A DNA stretch of 36,483 nt, from assembly GCA_965662735.1 (NCBI GenBank), contig CBFIIU010000018.1, positions 1 through 36,483 on the forward strand. The letters run 5' to 3'. The notes beneath the pieces were generated by a model. That model searched no databases. It was not told where the DNA came from and saw only the letters and a program-made list of their open reading frames with translations. This document shows, in pieces, positions 17,308 through 25,737 of this stretch (the stretch's first letter is position 1; each line of letters opens with the position of its first letter). Both the position numbers and the translations under genes were made by a program. The DNA is from JAYODZ01 sp965662735. GTDB lineage: Bacteria > Pseudomonadota > Alphaproteobacteria > RS24.

Positions 17308-17377
17308 AACGGTGTGCTATGGCTGTACTTTTACAAATTAAATTGCCAACATCGGGGTCTGAATGGGAGTTGAGCCT

Positions 17378-17995
17378 ATGTTAAAATTACATTTCGCCCC
17401 TAATTCACGCGCCGTGCGCACGCTGTGGCTGCTCGAGGAATTAGGTTTAGAATATGAGTTAAATCGGATGGACTTTCATCCAAAGGATTTGAAGTCGGAT
17501 GCGCATCGGGCGCGCCACCCATTGGGCCGTATTCCCGTTTTGGAGGATGGAGATATTACCCTTTGGGAGTCCGGCGCAATTGCTGAATATATTTTGGAGC
17601 GCCACAAAAACGGGGGGCTAAAGCCCGCGCCCACTTCGCCCAATTATCCGAAATATCTGCAATGGTTCCATTATTGCGAGGGCATGGTGATGCCGCCCAT
17701 TAACACGATTGTCGTACATACGATCTTGCTCCCGCCCGAACGACGCGATGAAACCGTATTGGGGCAAGCCCAACGTTTGCTGGCACGAACCGTTCAGCCC
17801 GTCGAAGAGGATATGGTGGGCAAGGAGTATTTGGCGGGCGAGTTTTCTGCCGCCGACACCATGCTCGGTCACGCAATTATGATGTCTCAGCGCATGGGCA
17901 TTGTGAATGACGACCACCCGAATTTGACCGCCTATATTCAGCGGTTAAAAGCCCGTCCTGCATTACAAAAAGCATTTGAGTTTGATGCAACCTAA
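17378..17995 (+). CDS. Glutathione S-transferase family protein
   Basis: 205 aa. N-terminal thioredoxin fold: LKLHFAPNSRAVRTLWLLEELG, HPLGRIPVLEDGDITLWESGAIAEYILE with the ES glutathione-binding pair. The C-terminal helical domain includes YLAGEFSAADTMLGHAIMMSQ with the conserved N-cap Asp. This opening (LHFxPxSRAxRxLWLLEEL) is typical of the GstA-like group in Proteobacteria. ATG 17378 is chosen because GGGAG (17366-17370) sits 7 nt upstream; ATG 17363 is less likely. The next gene, an acyl-CoA synthetase, starts 19 bp downstream, so the two are probably co-transcribed. Confidence 0.92.
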   Translation: MLKLHFAPNSRAVRTLWLLEELGLEYELNRMDFHPKDLKSDAHRARHPLGRIPVLEDGDITLWESGAIAEYILERHKNGGLKPAPTSPNYPKYLQWFHYCEGMVMPPINTIVVHTILLPPERRDETVLGQAQRLLARTVQPVEEDMVGKEYLAGEFSAADTMLGHAIMMSQRMGIVNDDHPNLTAYIQRLKARPALQKAFEFDAT

Positions 17996-18014
17996 GCTGA
18001 GGTCTGTTGAGTAG

Positions 18015-19841
18015 ATGGCGTTTTCAGAACAAAAAATCACAACCGGAAAATTTCTTCTCCGTTTTCTGAAGTTTCTTTTGGTGCCTGGCTCAATTGGACG
18101 ATTAAAGTCCCTTCTCACCACGCGGCCGAGTGATGAAGCCTCGATGGTTGACTATTTAGAGTGTCACGCCACCGAGCGGCCCGATGCTCTTGCGATTAAG
18201 TTTGAGGACCAGAAGATTAGCTGGGGCGAGCTCAACGCCAAATCTAATCAAATGGCCCATTATTTTCGCCGCCGCGGCGTGACCTATGGCGATAAAATTG
18301 CTGTAAACCTCGAAAATCGTCCTGAGTTACTGTTTGCCGTTTTGGGCGCGCAGAAGCTGGGCGCAGTGGCCGGCATGGTTAATACCAGCCAAACCAATGA
18401 GGCTCTAGCGCATAGCTTAAAACTCATTGAGCCGAAGCTGATTGTGGTCGGCTCTGAATGCCTCGGCAATATGGAAACTGTGAGCGACATCATTGAGGCG
18501 CATCACAGCAACCATATGCTCTATATTGCCGATACGGGCCCGGCTGCACCCCCGAGCGGCTACACCGATCTCATGGCCGAAATTAAGGAGGAAAACACAG
18601 GCAACATCATTCCTGATAAAGTGCTGACTTTGGGCACGGCCATTTATTACATCTTCACCTCAGGCACCACCGGTCTGCCGAAAGCCAGCATCACCACACA
18701 TATGAAAGTGTTCCGGGCCGGCACACAATTCGGCATTAATGTAATGGAGCTGGGGCCGAACGACACCTATTATTGCGCGCTCCCCCTTTATCATTCCAAT
18801 GCACTAGTGGTCGCATTCGGTTCATGTCTATGTGGCGGCGCCACATTGGCTTTGCGCCGCAAGTTTTCTGCGAGCCAGTTTTGGGAAGATTGTATTAAGC
18901 ATGAAGCAACAGCCGCCATTTATATTGGCGAATTGCTTCGTTACTTGCTGGCCCAGCCCAAACGCGAAACCGACACAGCGCATCAGGTCACGCGTGTACT
19001 GGGGAATGGCTTGCGGCCGGATATTTGGATGGAGTTTAAAAACCGTTTTGGCATTGGCCGCGTGCATGAGTTTTATGGTGCATCCGAGGGCAATAGTGGC
19101 TTCGTCAATATTTTTAATTTCGACAAAACCGTGGGGTGGTCACCCGGCTATGGCAAGGCATGGGATGTTGTGGCCTATGATGTCGATGCCGATAAACCGG
19201 TTCGAAGCAATGACGGATATTTGCGTAAAATTGCTGTCGGCGAGACCGGCCTATTGGTGATGCAAATTACCGAGCAAAATCCGTTTGACGGCTACACCGA
19301 TGCGCAAGCCAGCGAAAAGAAAATTCTGCGCGATGTTTTCTCGCCAGGTGATGCTTGGTTCAACACGGGCGATTTGGTGGTGTTACAAAAACATGGCCAC
19401 ATCCAGTTTGGCGACCGGATTGGTGACACGTTCCGCTGGCAGGGCGAAAATGTGGCAACGACCGAAGTTGAAAGCGTGATTATGAAATGGCCAGAGATTG
19501 AAGACGCCGTTGTATATGGTGTTACTGTGCCGGGCCGCGATGGCCGTTGCGGCATGCTATACTTAACCCAAAAAGAAGCCGGTCAACTTGATTTAAATGG
19601 TCTCGCCGCCCATATGCGGGAAAATCTGCCGGCCTATGCTGTCCCGCGTTTTATCCGGATTGGCCGCAAGGTCGACGTAACCGGAACATTTAAATTTCAA
19701 AAGTCGAAGCTGAAAAATGCGGCCTATAATGTCGATCAAGTGGACGATGATTTATATTTGCTGGCGCGCGATGCAGAGACGGTAGAAGTTTTAACCGCTG
19801 ACGTGCATGCCAAAATCAATGGGGGCGAGGTCCGTCTTTAG
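18015..19841 (+). CDS. Long/very-long-chain acyl-CoA synthetase, FATP/SLC27 type
   Basis: 608-aa adenylate-forming enzyme that activates long-chain or bulky carboxylic acids to CoA esters with ATP. The P-loop-like motif is YYIFTSGTTGLPKASITTH (around residue 215), followed by LPLYHSNALVV, the acyl-adenylate motif HEFYGASEGN, NTGDLVV, and the hinge GDRIGDTFRWQGENVATTEVE, which is the form typical of fatty-acid transport protein synthetases. GTFKFQKSKLKN near the end holds the catalytic Lys region. An amphipathic N-terminus (FLLRFLKFLLVPGSI) may tether it to the membrane. Length and motifs match the family. It is paired with the upstream GST; steroid, bile acid or very-long-chain substrates are possible. 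Confidence 0.93.
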   Translation: MAFSEQKITTGKFLLRFLKFLLVPGSIGRLKSLLTTRPSDEASMVDYLECHATERPDALAIKFEDQKISWGELNAKSNQMAHYFRRRGVTYGDKIAVNLENRPELLFAVLGAQKLGAVAGMVNTSQTNEALAHSLKLIEPKLIVVGSECLGNMETVSDIIEAHHSNHMLYIADTGPAAPPSGYTDLMAEIKEENTGNIIPDKVLTLGTAIYYIFTSGTTGLPKASITTHMKVFRAGTQFGINVMELGPNDTYYCALPLYHSNALVVAFGSCLCGGATLALRRKFSASQFWEDCIKHEATAAIYIGELLRYLLAQPKRETDTAHQVTRVLGNGLRPDIWMEFKNRFGIGRVHEFYGASEGNSGFVNIFNFDKTVGWSPGYGKAWDVVAYDVDADKPVRSNDGYLRKIAVGETGLLVMQITEQNPFDGYTDAQASEKKILRDVFSPGDAWFNTGDLVVLQKHGHIQFGDRIGDTFRWQGENVATTEVESVIMKWPEIEDAVVYGVTVPGRDGRCGMLYLTQKEAGQLDLNGLAAHMRENLPAYAVPRFIRIGRKVDVTGTFKFQKSKLKNAAYNVDQVDDDLYLLARDAETVEVLTADVHAKINGGEVRL

Positions 19842-19895
19842 CCTCTCTCTACGGCTTCAGGCGAGCTTGCGCCGTCAATGTTTCGGCGGCGCAGC

Positions 19896-19916
19896 AAGCG
19901 CCTATTATAGGCGCTT
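19896..19916 (+). terminator. Hairpin after the acyl-CoA synthetase gene, possible terminator
   Basis: A perfect 9-bp stem (AAGCGCCTA / TAGGCGCTT) with a 3-nt TTA loop, 55 bp after the stop codon. There is no strong T run after it, so it may act as a weak terminator or 3'-end stabiliser. The rest of the 19842-20100 spacer holds nothing I can name. Confidence 0.45.
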
Positions 19917-20118
19917 GATTAGACAATTGGACCGATTCAACGAGCCGCTGCAGATAGCGCGCGTTTGTGTCACTATTTGTCTCGATTCAGATGGCTTTGA
20001 AGGGTGGCAACTGCTATCCATGTAAACGCTAGTTCGATCAAGTGTTGAGTGTAATTTGCAACCAAATGCGTTAGGCGAATGAATACTTGTCGCCATAGCA
20101 ATGTTGTCCAGTGGTGCG

Positions 20119-20784
20119 ATGTTAAGTGATTTAAACAGATCCATCGATATTTATTGTGAGCGGTTAACCTCGGAATTTTGGGCGGAACCGCTAAATGCTC
20201 TGAGCAATCTAGCATTTGCTTTTGCGGCCTTTTTGTTGACCCGATTGGTGATACGAATGTGGCGTGAGGGAAATATCCAGTTTTCACATATGTGGTTAGT
20301 TGGGCTTGTTTGGAGCATTGCTCTGGGAAGTTTCTTGTTTCACACCTTTGCTAATGTCTGGTCTGGTGTTGCAGATAGCTTACCGATCGCCTTATTTATG
20401 TTCAGCTATATTTATCTGGCTATGCGCCTATATCTCAATTTTGGCGTGGTAGAGGCGATGATGGGGCCTGTGGGTCTCTTTATATGCATGTTGGTAATTG
20501 GCCAAATTCTTCCGGGCGGAAATATGCCTTACCTTGCCTCACTGCTGGCGATTTTTGTTGTCGCCGGCATGAGCCGCAGCAAGGACAAAACGGTTTACCT
20601 CAATCTGTTGCGGGCCGGAGGAGTTTTTGCAATCTCGTTAACTATGCGGGTTCTCGATATGCCACTTTGCTCGCTTAATCCTCATGGGGTGCATTGGTTG
20701 TGGCATATGTTCAATGCGCTAACGCTTTACATATTGACGGGAACTTTCTTACGGCATCATCACAACCGTTTTCTTAGGCCGTGA
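20119..20784 (+). CDS. Ceramidase-like integral membrane hydrolase
   Basis: About 221 aa, six to seven hydrophobic helices. The start SIDIYCERLTSEFWAEPLNALSNLAF, the motif SFLFHTFANVWSGVADSLPI, and CSLNPHGVHWLWHMFNALTLY near the end match the alkaline-ceramidase-like (CREST) family. The Ser, Asp and three His of these motifs form the zinc site in characterised members. Bacterial homologues are common but mostly uncharacterised; an amide-lipid substrate is likely. Start 20119 fits the family N-terminus; ATG 20101 adds six residues, and neither has a good ribosome site. A secreted PhoD-like gene follows 56 bp later. Confidence 0.82.
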   Translation: MLSDLNRSIDIYCERLTSEFWAEPLNALSNLAFAFAAFLLTRLVIRMWREGNIQFSHMWLVGLVWSIALGSFLFHTFANVWSGVADSLPIALFMFSYIYLAMRLYLNFGVVEAMMGPVGLFICMLVIGQILPGGNMPYLASLLAIFVVAGMSRSKDKTVYLNLLRAGGVFAISLTMRVLDMPLCSLNPHGVHWLWHMFNALTLYILTGTFLRHHHNRFLRP

Positions 20785-20840
20785 GGGCCACATAAACGTT
20801 TTTGTCACATTGGTTTAAAATTTAAGCCGCAATATGGGGA

Positions 20841-21854
20841 ATGATTAATTTTATCGAATCCCGTTTGCAGAACGTTTTTTATCTCTGTGTCTACATGCTT
20901 GTCGCCAGCGTCGCTCAGGCCCAGGCCGCAGAAACATTTAAGATTCTTTTTGGCTCCTGCCTCAATCAGAATAAGCCCGTGACTGTGATGGATACGATTT
21001 ATGCGCAAAACCCAGACATGTTCATCTTTCTTGGAGACAACGTGTATGGCGATTCCGAGGATGCAGATCTTAGCGCCCTGAAGAAAGCATATTCTAAAGC
21101 AGGCGACCTACTGCAAAGGGGACGTTTAGGCGAGGTGACCGCCATTTGGGATGACCATGATTATGGTCGGAATGATGGCGGCGGCGACTATCCACATAAG
21201 GCAGCGGCCGAAGACCTGTTTCTCGATTTCTGGCAGGTATCTGCTGACGATGACAGACGTCAACGTCCAGGCATTTATTTCGCGCAAGAAAAGCAGCTCG
21301 GTGACACCCGATTACAAATTATTTATTTAGACACCCGATATTTCAGATCACCTCTTGCCGTGTCGTCTCAGAAATTCAAGAATATTTACACCCAATATGT
21401 AGCCAATACGGATGCGGCAGCCACCCTTTTAGGGGCCGACCAATGGGCTTGGCTGGAGAGAGAGCTCGCTAAATCAGCAGATATCCGGATCATTGCGTCA
21501 TCTATCCAAATTCTTGCCACTGCTCATAAGTGGGAAAAATGGGCGAATTTTCCGTCTGAAAGAGAAAAATTATTGTCAATGATTGAGGCCCGTAACGGCG
21601 GAAAGATGATTCTTTTGTCGGGAGACCGACATTTCAGCGCGTTCTACGAATTAGATGGAGTGCTAGAGCTCACGTCCAGCTCTTTAAACAATAGCTGGAA
21701 AGGCGCTAATGAAGCGGACCCGCTTCTCTCATCTGCCAATTTTGGGGGCGTGGGAACTTTCGGAGAAATGCTGATTGACAGGAAAACGGGGCGGGTGACC
21801 CTCTTCATCAAAGATGAGCAGGGTGATATCCTCTCATCAGAACTTTTAAAGTGA
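20841..21854 (+). CDS. Secreted PhoD-like (alkaline phosphatase D family) metallophosphoesterase
   Basis: 337 aa with a signal peptide (FYLCVYMLVASVAQAQA, cleavage before AETFKI). Metal-binding motifs appear in order: FGSCLNQNK, FLGDNVYGDSED, TAIWDDHDYGRNDGG, LDTRYFR and, near residue 255, ILLSGDRHFSAF. This is the PhoD/phospholipase-D-like phosphatase pattern acting on phosphodiesters or monoesters outside the cytoplasm. The ribosome site is poor (GGGGA directly beside the ATG). It is shorter than classic PhoD and has no obvious Tat twin-arginine signal. Flanked by a ceramidase-like gene and a large TonB receptor on the same strand, it may help release and capture phosphate or lipid head groups. 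Confidence 0.9.
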   Translation: MINFIESRLQNVFYLCVYMLVASVAQAQAAETFKILFGSCLNQNKPVTVMDTIYAQNPDMFIFLGDNVYGDSEDADLSALKKAYSKAGDLLQRGRLGEVTAIWDDHDYGRNDGGGDYPHKAAAEDLFLDFWQVSADDDRRQRPGIYFAQEKQLGDTRLQIIYLDTRYFRSPLAVSSQKFKNIYTQYVANTDAAATLLGADQWAWLERELAKSADIRIIASSIQILATAHKWEKWANFPSEREKLLSMIEARNGGKMILLSGDRHFSAFYELDGVLELTSSSLNNSWKGANEADPLLSSANFGGVGTFGEMLIDRKTGRVTLFIKDEQGDILSSELLK

Positions 21855-21952
21855 TTTTTTTAAAATTATCTTATTTCTGAAAAACTTCAGTTACGGTTTT
21901 GTAATGAACCCTTTGTAAGAGCAGTGATCGTGCTTTTATATAGGGGAATTTA

Positions 21953-24900
21953 ATGTCTACAAACAAATGTCTCTCAGTCTTCTTAGCTTTTGCTTTTGTA
22001 AGCTTTATTTCACTTCCAGCTGCAGCTCAGGAAACAACCGCGAATATTCTCGGTTCCGTCAAAACTTCTGACGGAAAGGCCGTTCCTGGAGCAAAAATTG
22101 TTGTGAGTGACAAAAGAACGGGTGCGACCTCGAATTCAACTTCGGGAGCGACGGGTTCTTTTAACATTTCTAATCTGCGAGTGGGCGGTCCGTATGAAGT
22201 CACGGTTACGTCACCCTCTGGAAACCGAAAAGTCGGCGATGTATATCTGACTTTGGGTCAAGCCTTTAATCTTCCTGTTACCCTCCAAGCGGGCAGTGTT
22301 GATGAACTGGTTGTGACCGCCTCTCAAGCTCTTGCGGCCGATATTGCTTCAGGACCTTCAGCGGTGTTCTCGCTTGAAGATCTGCAAAATCTGCCTGCCA
22401 TTAACCGAGATATCAAAGATATTCTCAGAACCGACCCTCGGATCTTTGTCGATGAAACATTCGCAGATGCTGTTCAATGTAGTGGAGCAAACCCACGCTA
22501 CAACAGTCTGACGGTAGACGGTGTGCGTTTGAATGATGGCTTTGGTCTAAACTCAAATGGTTACCCAACAGAGCGTATGCCTTTCTCATTTGATGCAATC
22601 GAGCAGGTTTCGGTCGAATTAGCACCCTATGACGTTCACTATGGTGGGTTCTCGGCATGTAACATCAACGCAGTTACAAAAGGCGGGACAAACGAATTTC
22701 ACGGTGGTTTCTTCTACGATTTCACGAATGACAGCCTGCGCGGTGACAAGCTCGAAGGCGAGTCCGTGAACGTGCCGGCTTTCGATCGAAAAAGATATGG
22801 CTTCAATGTTGGTGGGCCAATTGTTCAAGATAAGCTGTTCTTCTTCGTAGCCTACGAGAAACTCGAAGACATAAACACGTTCGAACGTGGCCCTGAAGGC
22901 TCAGGCGCGATTAATGAAGTTAGCGGTTTTACTCAAGCCGAATATGACCGCATCGTTGAAATTGCAAAAAACCAGTATCAATACGAGCCAGGCGGAACCC
23001 CTCTCGGTCTCGACGTTGAAGACGAGAAGTTACTCCTGAAATTGGACGCTAACCTTAACGATAATCATCGGGCTTCCTTCACTTATATTTATAATGATGG
23101 TGAAAATTTCACTGAGTCAGATGGCGACCTTAATGAGTTTGAGTTCACCAATCACCTCTATGAACGCGGTGCAGAACTTAATTCTTACCAAGCGTCACTC
23201 TATTCTGATTGGACGGATCGTTTGTCCTCAGAATTAAGATTTGGGTATTTGGAGCTGGATAACCGCCAAATCCCGATTGGCGGGACAGATTTTGGCGAAG
23301 TTCAAATCAATGTCGGTGGCGCCACAGTGTATTTAGGCGCAGATGACAGCCGTCACAGAAATGCCATGAATTACGAAATCACCAATTTCATGGCAGATTT
23401 TGATTACGACATTGATAACCATAAGATTTCATTCGGTTACGAACTCGAAGAAGTAGAAATCTTCAATATTTTCGTTCAGCATTATCAGGGTCAGCTTGAT
23501 TTCAATAGCATTGACGACTTTGAAAACTACAAAGCTGATGACTATCAGTATGAGAATGCACCAACCGGAAATATTGACGATGCAGCTGCCGTTTGGGGAT
23601 ATAAAGTACACACTTTCTTCCTTCAAGACGACATTGCTTTGATGGATGGCCGACTGAACTTAACGGCCGGATTGCGTTATGACCGGTATGAGTCTGACGA
23701 TACACCGACTGAAAATCCAGATTTTGTTGCAGACTTTGGTCATACTAATGCAGTCAACCTGGATGGCGCCGATATTATAATGCCGCGCTTCTCTGTCGAT
23801 TATGAAGTCAGCGATAAACTTCAGATTCGCGGCGGTGTGGGCGTGTTCTCAGGCGGTAATCCGAATGTGTGGATTTCCAACACCTATTCGGGCGACCACA
23901 TGAAAAAGTTTGGCGTTGAGATTAACGACCAATTTGGCGTCGGCGTCGAAGGATCTGATGGTCCAACGATTGACACCTATACTTATGTGGAGTGTGAAGC
24001 GAGTGTTCCGGTTTGCGGACCTGGATATGGTATCCCTGAGCAGCTCTATAACGACATTGTTGGTGGCACAGGACGCCCAGCCTTCCAAATGGACGCTTTG
24101 GATCCGAATTTTGAAATTCCATCCGAGAGAAAAATGTCTATTGGATTGACTTATCGCCCTGACCTGCAATTTGAAAAAGGCTCGTCCTTACAAAGTGTCC
24201 TTGGCGGTGAATATACGATCAATGCGGATTATATCGTGTCTAAAGGTGAGGATAGCCCGAAGATTATCCGTTACGATGGTGTACAATCCCTGAACGTGAA
24301 TGGGCTACAGCCTGTCTACACCGATGGAGGTGATGCCGGGAACCCTTATTCCAAACAGGTCTATTTGTTTACGAATTCAAGCGAAGGTAATGAATCTCAG
24401 ACCCTCTCTGTCTCAGTGAACAAACAATATGAAAACGGCCTTGACTGGACTTTTGGTTACGCCCACTCTGACGCGAAAGATGTTAATCCATTTACGAGCT
24501 CCGTGGGTGACTCAAACTTCCAAAACCGTGCCTTCATCGACCCCAATGGGGATGAGCTTGGAAGGTCCAATTATGAAATCGAAGACAGGTTCACGCTTGC
24601 GGTGAATTATGAAACTGACCTCTTCTCAGAAGAGCATATGACGAAGTTTTCCGTCTTCGGCACACATTATTCGGGCCGGCCATACAGCCTAAACTTTAGT
24701 AGTGGCATGACTGACGGATTTTATCAGGGTCAGGATAACTCGCTCCTCTATATTCCTACAGGAGCAAATGACCCTAACGTCGTCTTTGGCGCAGATTTTG
24801 ATCAAACAGCTTTCTTCAATTTCTTGGAAAGTCGGGGCGCCACGCGATATGCAGGTGGGTTTGCACCCCGAAATGCGTTTACGACAGATTGGTCCACCAA

Positions 24901-25177
24901 GTTTGACTTAATGATCCAGCAGGAATTTCCGGGTGCACAACCTGGTCATAAAGCCAGAGCATTCTTCGTTATGGATAATGTCGGAAACTTCCTTAATGAC
25001 GAGTGGGGCGTTGTGAACAGACCAACCTTCCCATACCTCAATGGTATTGTGGATGCTGACTTCAGTGCAGATGGATCACAATTTGTCTACAATTCGTTTA
25101 CGGCCCCAACCACGTCATCCAGAGATGGTTCAGTATCTCTTTGGAGCGTCACGATTGGTGTGAAATACGAATTCTAA
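21953..25177 (+). CDS. Oar-like TonB-dependent receptor with carboxypeptidase-regulatory domain
   Basis: 1074-aa outer-membrane protein. A signal peptide ends at LPAAAQ. Residues about 30-115 form a carboxypeptidase-regulatory-like beta-sandwich (ILGSVKTSDGKAVPGAKIVV, GSFNISNLRVGGPYEVTV). A TonB-box-like DELVVTAS and a plug follow (NSLTVDGVRLNDGFGL, VELAPYDVHYGGFSACNINAVTKGGTNEFHG), then a long barrel ending in an aromatic residue (IGVKYEF). This layout matches Oar/OmpA-related TonB receptors. Ribosome site AGGGGA lies 7 nt upstream. TTTGTAA repeats (21898, 21912) precede it, but their 14-bp spacing does not fit a Pho box. A hairpin follows the stop. The ligand is unknown; the neighbouring phosphatase suggests phosphate-rich or lipid substrates. 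Confidence 0.93.
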   Translation: MSTNKCLSVFLAFAFVSFISLPAAAQETTANILGSVKTSDGKAVPGAKIVVSDKRTGATSNSTSGATGSFNISNLRVGGPYEVTVTSPSGNRKVGDVYLTLGQAFNLPVTLQAGSVDELVVTASQALAADIASGPSAVFSLEDLQNLPAINRDIKDILRTDPRIFVDETFADAVQCSGANPRYNSLTVDGVRLNDGFGLNSNGYPTERMPFSFDAIEQVSVELAPYDVHYGGFSACNINAVTKGGTNEFHGGFFYDFTNDSLRGDKLEGESVNVPAFDRKRYGFNVGGPIVQDKLFFFVAYEKLEDINTFERGPEGSGAINEVSGFTQAEYDRIVEIAKNQYQYEPGGTPLGLDVEDEKLLLKLDANLNDNHRASFTYIYNDGENFTESDGDLNEFEFTNHLYERGAELNSYQASLYSDWTDRLSSELRFGYLELDNRQIPIGGTDFGEVQINVGGATVYLGADDSRHRNAMNYEITNFMADFDYDIDNHKISFGYELEEVEIFNIFVQHYQGQLDFNSIDDFENYKADDYQYENAPTGNIDDAAAVWGYKVHTFFLQDDIALMDGRLNLTAGLRYDRYESDDTPTENPDFVADFGHTNAVNLDGADIIMPRFSVDYEVSDKLQIRGGVGVFSGGNPNVWISNTYSGDHMKKFGVEINDQFGVGVEGSDGPTIDTYTYVECEASVPVCGPGYGIPEQLYNDIVGGTGRPAFQMDALDPNFEIPSERKMSIGLTYRPDLQFEKGSSLQSVLGGEYTINADYIVSKGEDSPKIIRYDGVQSLNVNGLQPVYTDGGDAGNPYSKQVYLFTNSSEGNESQTLSVSVNKQYENGLDWTFGYAHSDAKDVNPFTSSVGDSNFQNRAFIDPNGDELGRSNYEIEDRFTLAVNYETDLFSEEHMTKFSVFGTHYSGRPYSLNFSSGMTDGFYQGQDNSLLYIPTGANDPNVVFGADFDQTAFFNFLESRGATRYAGGFAPRNAFTTDWSTKFDLMIQQEFPGAQPGHKARAFFVMDNVGNFLNDEWGVVNRPTFPYLNGIVDADFSADGSQFVYNSFTAPTTSSRDGSVSLWSVTIGVKYEF

Positions 25178-25185
25178 GCAAGCTT

Positions 25186-25208
25186 AGGTGGGGGGTTACC
25201 CCCCACCT
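25186..25208 (+). terminator. GC-rich hairpin after the Oar-like receptor
   Basis: A 10-bp stem (AGGTGGGGGG / CCCCCCACCT) with a 3-nt loop, 8 bp after the stop codon. It is very stable but is not followed by a T run. Confidence 0.6.
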
Positions 25209-25620
25209 ATGTCGGGCCACTGCTTACGAGCACCCTGTCCCGACCACATAAGGTCCTCACCACCTCCTCCATTCGAGATTTCCTCAAATCTCTCTTGGAG
25301 GAGGATATGAGCCTCAAAAACCCTTCCAAATAAACTGACTCCTGCGATTATTCAGCGTGCGATCGCTCACACTGTCGTCACGTGTGAGCGGATTTCACTT
25401 GGCTCCCGAGCCTCAGAGATGCTGTGCTTAGACCGCTATCTCCTTTACTTGAGGAGCAGCAAGCAATTCCCGCGTGCGGCAACCAATGCCGCTTGACGCC
25501 GCGATAGATGTTGTTACCAATCTGCTTTGGATTGCCAAAATGCTGTCCGACAAATACGAGACGAGCTCAAGAAGAGCTCAGCCTATGATCTTTGGAACAA
25601 AGACGCTCACAGTAAGACGC
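25209..25620. other. Hairpin-rich non-coding region
   Basis: No credible gene was found between the receptor gene and the oxidase unit. The stretch contains successive inverted repeats: 25211-25244 (GTCGGG/CCCGAC), 25263-25304 (9-bp plus 7-bp stems with a 3/3 internal loop), 25364-25390 (9-bp stem CGCTCACAC/GTGTGAGCG), 25401-25412 (GGCTC/GAGCC) and 25476-25492 (GCGGCA/TGCCGC). The right arm of the second hairpin includes GGAGGAGG ahead of a nine-codon frame (ATG 25307, stop 25331-25333). Imperfect 11-bp (25562-25583) and exact 14-bp (25601-25628) tandems close the region. It could be a structured RNA or decayed sequence. Confidence 0.5.
25263..25304. repeat. Long two-part inverted repeat
   Basis: CCTCCTCCA pairs with TGGAGGAGG, then a 3/3 internal loop, then GAGATTT pairs with AAATCTC around a CCTC loop. 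It sequesters a GGAGGAGG sequence lying just before a tiny open frame. No T run follows, so it is not a standard terminator. Confidence 0.75.
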
Positions 25621-25628
25621 TCACAGTA
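25601..25628. repeat. Exact 14-bp tandem duplication
   Basis: AGACGCTCACAGTA occurs twice in a row. The second copy contains the stop and last codons of the 38-aa oxidase subunit gene read on the minus strand. Confidence 0.93.
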
Positions 25629-25737
25629 CGGCCTTAATCATCACCCCGACCAGGGTGACGCACAGAACGCCCGCAGCCCACAGCCCAACAAACCAAATGA
25701 TCTGCCCCATGATTTGTTTGGCGGGTGTGCCCGGCAT
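25621..25737 (-). CDS. DUF2474-type small subunit of the bd/CIO oxidase
   Basis: 38-aa membrane peptide. One hydrophobic helix (IIWFVGLWAAGVLCVTLVGV) after a short basic lead (MPGTPAKQIM) and a short IKAVL tail. The WFVGLWxAGV pattern is that of DUF2474 proteins, small subunits found with cyanide-insensitive-type cytochrome bd oxidases. Its ATG overlaps the CydB stop (TAATG at 25735-25739), showing translational coupling. Last gene of the unit cydA-cydB-DUF2474. Too short for many gene finders. Confidence 0.85.
   Translation of the reverse strand: MPGTPAKQIMGQIIWFVGLWAAGVLCVTLVGVMIKAVL

Larger units (their letters stand above)
17021..17377. other. Intergenic region with two tandem repeats, no gene seen
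   Basis: A 357-bp spacer between the divergent SbtA-like and GST genes. No convincing coding frame was found. It holds an exact 11-bp tandem at 17170-17191 (CCGCACCTCCC twice) and a threefold 15-bp repeat at 17263-17307. It should contain promoters for both flanking genes, but I could not assign them with confidence. Confidence 0.7.

Noticed and set aside
21890..21920. Pho box upstream of the Oar-like receptor
   Set aside because: The TTTGTAA repeats are 14 bp apart instead of the 11 bp expected and differ from the consensus.
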